43,702 nt of DNA from Parcubacteria group bacterium GW2011_GWA2_40_23 (GTDB lineage Bacteria > Patescibacteriota > Patescibacteriia > UBA11705 > JABHMO01). The DNA lies in the NCBI GenBank assembly GCA_000996245.1, contig LBYP01000007.1, positions 12,302-56,003 of the forward strand, written 5' to 3'. Both the position numbers and the translations under genes were made by a program. The notes below the pieces were generated by a model that saw only the letters and a program-made list of their open reading frames with translations, was not told where the DNA came from and searched no databases. Positions 1-8,641 of the stretch are shown piece by piece. Each line of letters opens with the position of its first letter. The stretch's first letter is position 1.

Positions 1-86
1 TCTCAATTGTCATTGCGGGAGCGCTCTGGGCAGACTCGAAGCAATCTCACATTTCTTGACTACAAATTAACTACTTATCCAAATCT

Positions 87-380
87 TCATACCACTCCCC
101 TACTTAAATCCTCCCAGCCTTTATTCTCTTTAACAATCAAAGCTACTTTATTTTTCCTCGATCCTGCTTTTAGCTGCTTTTCCCTAGCAATCGCATCTCG
201 AATATCATCATACTCTTCCCAATAAACGAGTTTATTTAATTTGTATCTCGCACTAAACGAATCTGGATATTTGCCTGTTTTATGTTCCCAAACTCTTTTG
301 GTTAAATTTGAAGTAATGCCAGTATAAATAACACTATTACCTGCATTGGACATGAAATAAACAAAACCCTTTTTGTTCAT
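87..380 (-). CDS. GIY-YIG nuclease superfamily protein (97 aa)
   Basis: MNKKGFVYFMSNAGNSVIYTGITSNLTKRVWEHKTG...; GVYxx/GIxxNLxKRVxEH motif of stand-alone GIY-YIG (UPF0213-like) proteins. Confidence 0.9.
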   Translation of the reverse strand: MNKKGFVYFMSNAGNSVIYTGITSNLTKRVWEHKTGKYPDSFSARYKLNKLVYWEEYDDIRDAIAREKQLKAGSRKNKVALIVKENKGWEDLSRGVV

Positions 381-711
381 ATACTATATTAAAAAGTTTT
401 CTCTATTGAGGAAATGTTAGCAGCTCAGGGTCATTAAGATTTCGGGGATTGCTTCCCTGTACCATAAAGTGTTCCATGCAGTATAAAGTGTTCCCTTTAA
501 CTACATGGCAAGCCCTTTAGGTGCGGGGTAAACAACCTGTTTCACGGCTTGCCATGCACCGTAATGGTGCGTGGTCTCGCAATGACGTTTAGGATATGAC
601 TAAGCGATTGCCACCATGCACCATAAAGTGTTCCCTTTAGATGCATGGTAAACGCCATCGTTGAATCCATTACAAAGTAACGGGCTCGCAAATCGGATGA
701 GGGCTCCCCGC

Positions 712-1665
712 TTACCGGCGCAGGTCTACTCGCAAATCGGATGATTTAGTAGCAAACCATTCAACCGTCGCCGCAACACCCTCTTCAATCTTCGTCTTCG
801 GCGACCAGCCAAGATTTTGCTTAATCTTTTCCGCGCTCAAGCAACTCACCTTTTGCCCAGAAAAAACATCTACATGTTTTGGTTCAAAATCCAAATCTAG
901 GCTACGCCGCACCATGTTAAATATTTCATTAACAGTAGTTTGACGTCCAGTACCGACGTTATAAGTATCATTTTTGTCGCTTTGAAAAACACATAAATTA
1001 GCTGCCACCACATCACCCACATAAACAAAATCACGCGTTTGATGCCCCTCGCCATGAATCATGATTGGTTCACCGGCCAACATCTTTTCTGCAAAAATAG
1101 CCACTACGCCTGCTTCTCCCTTACTATTTTGTCTTGGGCCATAAACATTAGCATATCGTGTAATACCATAACTCAGCCCTTTTTGTTCAAAATAAAAACG
1201 AACATAATTTTCAACTGCTAATTTTGCAATCCCATAAGGTGAAAGCGGAGTGCAAGGATAATCTTCTGGCGTTGGAATTGTTTCCGCCTCGCCATAAAGC
1301 GCCCCACCCGTGGACGAAAACATAATTTTTTTAACACCATGCTCTACGCAGTTATCAAGCACATTTAAACTTCCGATGATGTTAACGTCCGCATCAAAAA
1401 TTGGATCATCAACCGAACGATTGACATTAATTTGTGCTGCGAAATGAAAAACATAATCAGGTTTTTCTTTAGCAAAAACTTCAGCCAGTTCTGCATCACG
1501 GATATCAACTTTGTAAAAAACTAAACTTTCTGGCAAATTTTCTTGTTGACCAGTCGAAAGATCATCCACCACGACAACTTTGTAGCCTTCTTTAATCAAC
1601 AGATCAACTTGGTGTGAGCCGATAAACCCAGCTCCACCGGTTACGAGGATTTTCCCTTTGCTCAT
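712..1665 (-). CDS. NAD-dependent epimerase/dehydratase, UDP-glucose 4-epimerase-like
   Basis: N-terminal GGAGFIGSH, SPYGIAKL (YxxxK), R.ANVYGPRQ; extended SDR family. Confidence 0.9.
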   Translation of the reverse strand: MSKGKILVTGGAGFIGSHQVDLLIKEGYKVVVVDDLSTGQQENLPESLVFYKVDIRDAELAEVFAKEKPDYVFHFAAQINVNRSVDDPIFDADVNIIGSLNVLDNCVEHGVKKIMFSSTGGALYGEAETIPTPEDYPCTPLSPYGIAKLAVENYVRFYFEQKGLSYGITRYANVYGPRQNSKGEAGVVAIFAEKMLAGEPIMIHGEGHQTRDFVYVGDVVAANLCVFQSDKNDTYNVGTGRQTTVNEIFNMVRRSLDLDFEPKHVDVFSGQKVSCLSAEKIKQNLGWSPKTKIEEGVAATVEWFATKSSDLRVDLRR

Positions 1666-1708
1666 ATAATTACAAATTACTAATCAGCTACGAATCTACG
1701 GGTAATCG

Positions 1709-1782
1709 GGTACGTGCAGGTCGCGACCTGCACGTACCGTTGATTGTCGTCTGCGTACGTGTAAGTCGCGACTTACACGTAC
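1709..1782. repeat. Two tandem perfect palindromes (30 bp at 1709-1738, 28 bp at 1755-1782)
   Basis: GGTACGTGCAGGTCG|CGACCTGCACGTACC and GTACGTGTAAGTCG|CGACTTACACGTAC read directly. Confidence 0.9.
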
Positions 1783-1796
1783 CGACACAAAATTAT

Positions 1797-1964
1797 TTAC
1801 TGGCTCGCCTTCCATTGTTCGAATGGAACTAGCCCCTCAATTTTAAACTCACGATTGGCTTGTTCCTGAATTATTGGATGCTGATTTTGTCGCCACAAAT
1901 AAACAAAAACGAATGAAAGACAGATCAGAATCAATATCAAGAAAGACAAAAATATATAGCGCAT
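1797..1964 (-). CDS. Small single-pass membrane protein, 55 aa, unknown function
   Basis: MRYIFLSFLILILICLSFVFVYLWRQNQHPIIQEQANREFKIEGLVPFEQWKASQ*; N-terminal TM helix; immediately downstream of prfB; below the ORF-track size cutoff. Confidence 0.55.
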   Translation of the reverse strand: MRYIFLSFLILILICLSFVFVYLWRQNQHPIIQEQANREFKIEGLVPFEQWKASQ

Positions 1965-1965
1965 A

Positions 1966-3060
1966 TTATTTAACTTGCGACCGCAAATAACTTTCGATGA
2001 ACGGCATTAATTCCCCATTCAAAACTTCATCAACATTCGTAGCTTCAAAATCAGTTCTATGGTCTTTCACTAATTTATAAGGGTGGACAACATAAGAACG
2101 CGCTTGATTACCCCAAGCCGCTTCAGTATATTCACCGCGCAAACGCGCCCGTTCTTCTTCCACTTCTGTTTGATAATATCGTTGCAATTTTGTTTTTAAA
2201 ACACGCATGGCTCTTTCTTTGTTTTGCGCTTGTGAACGTTCATTTTGACAAGTGACAACGATATTCGTCGGAATATGTGTAATGCGCACCGCAGAATCTG
2301 TTGTATTTACACTTTGCCCGCCAGCCCCACCAGACCGAAAAACATCGATGCGTAATTCTTCCGGCTTCACATCCATTTCCACACTATCTGGTAAATATGG
2401 CAAAACTTCAACCAGCGCAAAAGAAGTATGACGCAACTTTTCCGCATCATAGGGCGAAATACGCACGAGTCGATGAACTCCGCCTTCAGATTTCAAGTAT
2501 CCATAAGCGTGTTTGCCTGTCACTTCAAAAAGAACACTCTTAATACCAGCTTCTCCACCGTACGAAGTATTAATAATAGCTGTTTTCCAACCTTGTTTTT
2601 CGCAAAAACGCAGATACATGCGCAATAACATTTCAGCCCAATCTTGAGCGTCGGTTCCACCCGCGCCAGCATGGATAGCAATAATCGCATCTTCAGCATC
2701 GTATTCACCAGAGAACAAAAGACTGAATTCTTCCTCAGCAAAAACTTTTTCTAGACGCTCGATTTGTTTTTCTACGTCCGCACTTAAATTAACTGATTGA
2801 TCTTCTTTATCAATTTCAGTAATTTCTAATAAATCTTTCAATTCTTTTTTTATTTTACTCCAAAGGTTCACTTCAACTTCTAGCTCGCTCGCTCGACGTG
2901 CAATCATGGCTGCCTTTTCCTGATTATCCCAAAATCCCGGTGCACTCATTTCATTTTGCAGTTTAATAATTTCTTGACGCTTCTCATCAATCTTAAGCAG
3001 TTGCCAGGCCGTTTGTAAACGGTCGCGCAAGGCTGCAATGCGATTAATAAGATCTTGCAT
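1966..3060 (-). CDS. prfB: Peptide chain release factor 2
   Basis: GGAGGQSVNTTDSAVRITHIPT; GGQ motif; full-length uninterrupted frame. Confidence 0.95.
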   Translation of the reverse strand: MQDLINRIAALRDRLQTAWQLLKIDEKRQEIIKLQNEMSAPGFWDNQEKAAMIARRASELEVEVNLWSKIKKELKDLLEITEIDKEDQSVNLSADVEKQIERLEKVFAEEEFSLLFSGEYDAEDAIIAIHAGAGGTDAQDWAEMLLRMYLRFCEKQGWKTAIINTSYGGEAGIKSVLFEVTGKHAYGYLKSEGGVHRLVRISPYDAEKLRHTSFALVEVLPYLPDSVEMDVKPEELRIDVFRSGGAGGQSVNTTDSAVRITHIPTNIVVTCQNERSQAQNKERAMRVLKTKLQRYYQTEVEEERARLRGEYTEAAWGNQARSYVVHPYKLVKDHRTDFEATNVDEVLNGELMPFIESYLRSQVK

Positions 3061-3061
3061 A

Positions 3062-4276
3062 TTATTTTGTTCTTTCAGCTAGTTTAACTGTGATTGTTTT
3101 TTCTTCCTTATCACGCGCATATTTGACTGTTATTTCGTCGCCAGGAACATATTTATTAACTTCTTGTAGTAGCGGATGTTCTAAATCAATCTTAACACCA
3201 TTTACTTCTAAAATAATATCTTTTTCTTGTAAACCTGCAGCCGCAGCGGGGCTATCTGGAACAATAGCAGTTTCGTCTGCATCGTTACCGCTTAGGATTA
3301 AAGCACCGTATGTATAATTTAAACCCTTTTCTGTCGCAATGGCATCATCAATTTGCACGTAACGTACTCCAATCCAAGGACGTACAATTCTGCCAAACTT
3401 TTTCACGCTTTCAATAACACTTCTAGCTTGATTTATGGGGATAGCAAAACTAATGGATTGCCCTTGTTGAGAAATAGCGGTATTAATACCAATCACTTGT
3501 CCAAAAAGATTCAACAATGGACCGCCAGAATTACCTGGATTAATAGCAGCATCTGTTTGGATGGCGCCATCGATTATCTCGGCTCCGCTATTATAATCCC
3601 CTGCAGTTATACGACGATCGATTCCGCTAATAATGCCGCGCGTAACTGTATTTCTAAATTCACTAAACGTATTTCCAATGGCAATCACAGTTTGTCCCAA
3701 TTCGATATTATCAGAATCACCTAAATCAACTACCGGTAAATTAGTAGCTTCGATTTTCAAAAGAGCCAAATCACTCACAACATCGCGAGCAATAATTTTG
3801 GCAGGATATTTTTCCGAGCTATTTAAAATTACCGTGTATTCAGCGGTTTCATCGAAAACAACGTGTTTGTTCGTGACAATTAATCCGTCGCTCGAGACAA
3901 TAAAACCTGTTCCCCCACCAATTTCTTGCGTTTGTTTGGCCTCTGGTTTTAAAGTAATTCCATTATTTTCTAAACCAACAATATCTGGACCGGTTTGGTT
4001 ATAAATATTTTCTAACGCTTTGCTAACTACAATGCTCACAACCGAAGGTGCTACTTTTTTAACTGTATTAATTGTAGCCGCGTCTTCTTGGTAAATTCCA
4101 TCTTTATTTAATGACCCATTGTAATTACTCGAAACACCTAAAAATTCTTGGCCCCAAGAACGATTCATTAGATAGGGACGTAAAAACAGAGACCCCAAAG
4201 CCCCACCCAAAGCGCCAACGAATAAACTGATAATTATAATTAGAGCTAAATAACCACGTAATTCTTTTTTTTGCAT
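3062..4276 (-). CDS. HtrA/DegP-like trypsin-like serine protease with PDZ domain
   Basis: N-terminal TM; GGGTGFIVSSDGLIVTNKHV, SDLALLKI, GNSGGPLLN; C-terminal PDZ. Confidence 0.95.
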   Translation of the reverse strand: MQKKELRGYLALIIIISLFVGALGGALGSLFLRPYLMNRSWGQEFLGVSSNYNGSLNKDGIYQEDAATINTVKKVAPSVVSIVVSKALENIYNQTGPDIVGLENNGITLKPEAKQTQEIGGGTGFIVSSDGLIVTNKHVVFDETAEYTVILNSSEKYPAKIIARDVVSDLALLKIEATNLPVVDLGDSDNIELGQTVIAIGNTFSEFRNTVTRGIISGIDRRITAGDYNSGAEIIDGAIQTDAAINPGNSGGPLLNLFGQVIGINTAISQQGQSISFAIPINQARSVIESVKKFGRIVRPWIGVRYVQIDDAIATEKGLNYTYGALILSGNDADETAIVPDSPAAAAGLQEKDIILEVNGVKIDLEHPLLQEVNKYVPGDEITVKYARDKEEKTITVKLAERTK

Positions 4277-4453
4277 ATTTTGGGTTACGAATAATTTTTT
4301 ATTTTGGTGTTACGAATTACTACTTAACTCCGACATGTATCATGTAACATGTATCACGTTTTTACTACATGATATATGATACATGACAAATCCTAACTAC
4401 TTGCTTTGTTGTTTACTTGTTTATTTGCTTACTTGTTTACTTGTGTATAAATA

Positions 4454-4480
4454 AAACACTCTGCGAAACGCAAAGTGTTT
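4454..4480 (-). terminator. Hairpin terminator downstream of the 93-aa ORF
   Basis: AACACTcTGCG AAA CGCAaAGTGTT followed on the minus strand by TTTTATTTAT. Confidence 0.65.
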
Positions 4481-4487
4481 GATAAAA

Positions 4488-4769
4488 TCATTTCTTTAAT
4501 AAATCCAGGACATTATTGTAAACTGCGCCACCACCAGTAGCTGAATTAAATTCACGCATCATACTCTCGTAAACCTTGATGGTCTCGCGCAAATAAGGGA
4601 TGGCAAAGAAAATTGCTAAGAACAGTGGTACAATAATCAAAATCAATTTCAGGATATTCATGATGTGCTGCATGAGAATATAACGTTTTATTTTCATGAG
4701 CATCCGGTGCGTTTCTTTACTATACTCTAAATTTTTTTGTAGAAGCTGTTTTATTTCCTCCTCATGCAT
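4488..4769 (-). CDS. Hypothetical membrane protein (93 aa)
   Basis: Single strong hydrophobic segment ILKLILIIVPLFLAIFFAIPYL; overlaps no other gene. Confidence 0.7.
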   Translation of the reverse strand: MHEEEIKQLLQKNLEYSKETHRMLMKIKRYILMQHIMNILKLILIIVPLFLAIFFAIPYLRETIKVYESMMREFNSATGGGAVYNNVLDLLKK

Positions 4770-4775
4770 ATAAAA

Positions 4776-5462
4776 TTAGCGAACACGACAAACTTTAAAC
4801 CAATCTTTAAATGTTTGCATTATTTCGGTTAGTTGTTTTTTGGTATATGTGACTTTACTTAAAAATTCGGGGTCGACTAAAGCACCCGCTGGACGGAATT
4901 GTTGTAAAAAATATTTGTCTGCGCCCTTAATTTGACGCGCCATCGCTACAATATCATTTTCTGAATGTAAGGCCGGTAAAACCGTGGAACGAAACTCATA
5001 CGGGATTCTACCTTCCTTTATCATTAAAACACTTTCTTTAACTTTTTCCAAGTCTGAATCGCGAGTAACAACCTTTAAATATTTTTTCCAAGGGGCTTTA
5101 ATGTCCATGGCAATATAATCAATTAAACCTTTATCAATAAGCTTTTTTATAACCTGCGGACGATGACCGTTGGTGTCGAGTTTCACTGCATAGCCCAGAT
5201 GTTTTATTCTTTTGATAAAATCCAACAGATCATTTTGTAATGTCGGCTCTCCACCAGTAATGCAAACACCATCAACTAAATCTTTACGACTTTTTAAAAA
5301 TTCAAAAATCGTTTCTTCGGGAATAACTTTTGCGATACCTTTTACAATTTCTGGGTTATGACAAAAAGAGCAGCGATAATTGCATCCAATAGTGAATATG
5401 GTCGCTGCTATTTTACCAGGGTAATCGACTAAAGTCGTTTTTTGTAAACCGCCAATGAGCAT
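4776..5462 (-). CDS. nrdG: Anaerobic ribonucleotide reductase activating protein, radical SAM
   Basis: CNYRCSFCHNPEIV (CxxxCxxC), GGEPTLQ; adjacent to nrdD. Confidence 0.9.
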   Translation of the reverse strand: MLIGGLQKTTLVDYPGKIAATIFTIGCNYRCSFCHNPEIVKGIAKVIPEETIFEFLKSRKDLVDGVCITGGEPTLQNDLLDFIKRIKHLGYAVKLDTNGHRPQVIKKLIDKGLIDYIAMDIKAPWKKYLKVVTRDSDLEKVKESVLMIKEGRIPYEFRSTVLPALHSENDIVAMARQIKGADKYFLQQFRPAGALVDPEFLSKVTYTKKQLTEIMQTFKDWFKVCRVR

Positions 5463-5498
5463 ATATTCGGGCGTTTATCTGCGTCGAATATTAAAAAT

Positions 5499-5639
5499 CT
5501 AATTTAAAGCCTTATCGTATGTTTTGCGATCGCTAAATTCTTCACGTTTGCCCTTATTCCAACGATGGATTGGGCTTAAATAACCAACGACGCGAGAATA
5601 CACTTCACACTTTTGACGCTCCATTTTTTGTGCTGTCAT
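5499..5639 (-). CDS. Stand-alone glycyl-radical domain of anaerobic ribonucleotide reductase (46 aa)
   Basis: MTAQKMERQKCEVYSRVVGYLSPIHRWNKGKREEFSDRKTYDKALN*; RVVGYL glycyl-radical motif and WNKGKREEF typical of the NrdD C-terminus; absent from the main nrdD ORF. Confidence 0.8.
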   Translation of the reverse strand: MTAQKMERQKCEVYSRVVGYLSPIHRWNKGKREEFSDRKTYDKALN

Positions 5640-5649
5640 ATTTTTATTA

Positions 5650-5708
5650 GTATTAAGGGAAAAGGGATGTGGGATATGGGTTTTCGCTTACCCCTGACCC
5701 CATAATGC
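5650..5708. repeat. Imperfect palindromic dispersed repeat (MITE-like family, copy 1)
   Basis: GTATTAAGGGAAAAGGGATGTGGG...CCCCTGACCCCATAATGC; related to 9633-9700 and 35824-35882. Confidence 0.65.
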
Positions 5709-5729
5709 TTACCCCAAATAATTTTTATT

Positions 5730-7796
5730 TTAATTTAATATTTGTTTTTTAATATTTTTAATAGCTTCGTCGGTGTAACCCATTTCTTCGTCGCAATAAG
5801 GACAATATTCATGTTCGCCTTCGATATAACCATGTTGAGGGCAAACGCTGAACGTTGGAGTAATGGTAAAATATGGCAACTTGAAATTTTCAGCAATCTT
5901 TTTTACTAAAGCCTTAGTGCTTTCTGCAGACGGCATACGTTCACCAATAAAACCATGTAAAACTGTTCCGCCAGTGTAACGAGTTTGCAAATCGTCTTGT
6001 AAACGTAAAGCTTCAAAAATATCATCTGTGTAGCCGACTGGCAGTTGGGTAGAGTTTGTATAATATGGAGCCGCATCGCGAGCCACCACCGCCTCTTGGT
6101 TAGCCACAATAATATCTGGAAATTTTTCTTTATCTAAACGAGCAAATCGGTATGCCGTACCTTCGGCTGGTGTGGCTTCTAAATTGAAAAGTTCATTATT
6201 TTCATTTTGATAATCCATACAACGTTCGCGCATAAAGTCTAAAACTTCACGGGCAAACTTATGACCTTCGGGTTCAGCAATATTTACTTTTAAAAGATTT
6301 AAACATGCTTCGTTCATGCCATTTAAACCAATGGTATTAAAATGGTTTTTCCAATATTCACCAAAACGTTCTTTAATAGTGCTCAAATAATGTCTGGAAT
6401 ATGGATAAAGGCCACCTTCGGTAAAACGTTCGAGCGCATTACGCTTGATTTTTAAACTAGTTCTGGCTAAATCCATTAATGTTTTCAAACGTTCTAAAAA
6501 TTCTTCCTTACTTTTTGATAAATAGCCCAAGCGCGCCATGTTGACTGTCACAACGCCAATAGAACCAGTGAGCGGATTAGCACCGAATAAACCACCGCCA
6601 CGACGGCGTAATTCGCGATTGTCCAGACGCAAACGGCAACACATGCTGCGGGCGTCTTCTGGACTCATGTCGCTATTAATAAAGTTTGAGAAATATGGGA
6701 TGCCGTACTTAGCCGTCATTTCCATTATTTTGTTGATAATCGGCGCATCCCAATCCCAATCTTTAGTGACATTATAGGTTGGAATTGGCCAGCTCAAAAC
6801 GCGTCCTTTTCTGTCGCCTTCCGTCATAACCTCAATAAAAGCTGTATTAAACATGTCCATTTCTTTTTGAAAATCACCATAAACTTCTGTTTGTGGTTCC
6901 CCACCACGCAAAACAGCTTCTTTTGCGATGTTTGATGGAACAAATAAATCGAGAGTTACATTTGTAAAAGGTGTTTGGAAACCAACACGTGTTGGCACAT
7001 TGATATTGAACAAAAACATTTGTACTTGTTGTTTGACTTCATCGTAAGTCAAATTATCATAACGGATAAATGGCGCCACATAAGTATCTAAGCTGGAAAC
7101 TGCTTGTGCACCAGCAGCTTCACCCTGTAAAGTATAGAAGAAATTAACCAGTTGACTAAGAGCAGTTGTAAAATGTTTGGGTGGTTTGCTTTCAACTTTT
7201 CCACGAACACCGCCAAAACCACGTAATAATAAATCTTTAAAATCCCAACCGCAACAATATGGAGCTAAAAGTTGTAAATCGTGGATGTGGAAATCGCCGC
7301 TAATATGAGCTTCGCGAATATCTGGTGAATAAACCTTATTTAACCAATAATTGGTGCTGATGCTTGAAGCGACATAATTATTCAAACCTTGCAATGAATA
7401 ATCCATGTTACTATTTTCCTTAACTTTCCAATCGAGTTGGCTTAAATAACTTTCCATGAGCTCATCGGAATTGATCATGCTTTGGATATCGCGCATTTTG
7501 GTATGCTGATCGCGATACACAATGAAAGCCTTAGCCACTTTTATTAAACGTTCTTCAATTAAGACTTCTTCCACAAGATCTTGAATTTCTTCAACAGCTG
7601 GGATGGAACGTTCGTGAAATTTTTTATTTAGAAGTTCAACCACACGATCTGAAAGTTTATCTGCTCTTTCTTGATCTGGTTCACCGCAGGCGCGCATGGA
7701 TTTAAAAATAGCTTCAGCGATTTTTTCTTGTTCAAAATCAACAATGCGGTCGTCGCGTTTGCGAATCTGGATAATTTTGTTAGCAGTATACACCAT
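5730..7796 (-). CDS. nrdD: Anaerobic ribonucleoside-triphosphate reductase, ATP-cone plus catalytic body, lacking the terminal glycyl-radical domain
   Basis: N-terminal ATP-cone (IIQIRKRDDRIVDFEQEKIAEAIFKS), NrdD body, C-terminal zinc-site CPQHGYIEGEHEYCPYCDEEMGYTDE, then stop. Confidence 0.93.
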   Translation of the reverse strand: MVYTANKIIQIRKRDDRIVDFEQEKIAEAIFKSMRACGEPDQERADKLSDRVVELLNKKFHERSIPAVEEIQDLVEEVLIEERLIKVAKAFIVYRDQHTKMRDIQSMINSDELMESYLSQLDWKVKENSNMDYSLQGLNNYVASSISTNYWLNKVYSPDIREAHISGDFHIHDLQLLAPYCCGWDFKDLLLRGFGGVRGKVESKPPKHFTTALSQLVNFFYTLQGEAAGAQAVSSLDTYVAPFIRYDNLTYDEVKQQVQMFLFNINVPTRVGFQTPFTNVTLDLFVPSNIAKEAVLRGGEPQTEVYGDFQKEMDMFNTAFIEVMTEGDRKGRVLSWPIPTYNVTKDWDWDAPIINKIMEMTAKYGIPYFSNFINSDMSPEDARSMCCRLRLDNRELRRRGGGLFGANPLTGSIGVVTVNMARLGYLSKSKEEFLERLKTLMDLARTSLKIKRNALERFTEGGLYPYSRHYLSTIKERFGEYWKNHFNTIGLNGMNEACLNLLKVNIAEPEGHKFAREVLDFMRERCMDYQNENNELFNLEATPAEGTAYRFARLDKEKFPDIIVANQEAVVARDAAPYYTNSTQLPVGYTDDIFEALRLQDDLQTRYTGGTVLHGFIGERMPSAESTKALVKKIAENFKLPYFTITPTFSVCPQHGYIEGEHEYCPYCDEEMGYTDEAIKNIKKQILN

Positions 7797-8011
7797 AGAA
7801 TATTTAATAATTTCCCCCTCCAGGTTTGTTAAAATCTTCGTAGAGACTAAAAAAATAGCCCCTAAAAAACTTGCTTTGCAGCGAATTTCTTGTCTCTATT
7901 GTACCTCATTTTTAGGGGTCGTAGCAACTTCCTAAATTTGTAAATTTAAAAGGCTAAATTGACGTTAGATTATGTGTCGACAAACACTTTTTTTGAGATA
8001 AAATTTTTGAC

Positions 8012-8020
8012 TGTGGATAA
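8012..8020 (-). promoter_or_regulatory. Perfect DnaA-box consensus TTATCCACA
   Basis: tgtggataa on the plus strand, upstream of nrdD. Confidence 0.3.
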
Positions 8021-8091
8021 GTGAAAAAAGCAAATTCCTTAGCTATAATCAAGAAAGCAAAAAAGCAAGAAAACAACTGCTTTAGATTTGT

Positions 8092-8117
8092 CATAGAACA
8101 TAGATCATGGATCAAAA
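8092..8117 (+). repeat. 26-bp direct repeat copy 1 flanking the GC-rich receiver cassette
   Basis: CATAGAACATAGATCATGGATCAAAA; 25/26 identical to 9596-9621. Confidence 0.85.
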
Positions 8118-8188
8118 TTTACTAGTCCCTAGTCTCTAGTCACAAAGCAATAATTCGTAACTTCGATATAAAATGTGTTATTCGTAAC

Positions 8189-8224
8189 AAAAAAACACCG
8201 CACACAGAATGATCTGCATGCGGC
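8189..8224 (-). terminator. Intrinsic terminator of the receiver-like operon
   Basis: Minus strand: CCGCA-TG-CAGA...TCTG-TG-TGCGG stem followed by TGTTTTTTTG. Confidence 0.7.
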
Positions 8225-8235
8225 TTAAGTACTTC

Positions 8236-8628
8236 TCAGGCTTGTGCCACCTGCTGAAGGATCACCTCACCGATTTGCTCGTTCTTCTCGACGACCTGGA
8301 CGACGATTTTCAACATGCACCGTCGAAGAGCGTTCGCAACCTCAGCACCAGTTACCTTGGTCAAGTCGCACATGATGGTCGCAACCGGCAACTTCTCTTG
8401 CGCAACATCGAACTGTGCCACGAGTTGAAGCAAGACCTGGTCCGCAGTGTCTGCACCCAACTGCCAGTCGGTCACGATCACGTCGGGTTTGAAACCCTTG
8501 ATGATGAAACGTGCCGCATCGAGATCCTCGCATCCATGGACCTCGTTTCCTCCGCCACCCTGACCGAGGAAACGAACCAAAGCGCGGAGCTGTTCGAAGT
8601 CACTGCAAAAAACCAAGATTTTTTTCAT
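8236..8628 (-). CDS. Divergent response-regulator receiver-like protein (130 aa)
   Basis: MKKILVFCSDFEQLRALVRFLG...GFKPDVIVTDWQLG; beta3 Asp in VTDW; GC-rich; SD AGTAGGA 5' of the ATG. Confidence 0.65.
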   Translation of the reverse strand: MKKILVFCSDFEQLRALVRFLGQGGGGNEVHGCEDLDAARFIIKGFKPDVIVTDWQLGADTADQVLLQLVAQFDVAQEKLPVATIMCDLTKVTGAEVANALRRCMLKIVVQVVEKNEQIGEVILQQVAQA

Positions 8629-8641
8629 TCTTTTCCTACTT

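Noticed and set aside
1966-3060. Programmed frameshift in prfB
   Set aside because: Frame is continuous from MQDLINRIAALRD; no in-frame TGA or CTTTGA slip site seen.
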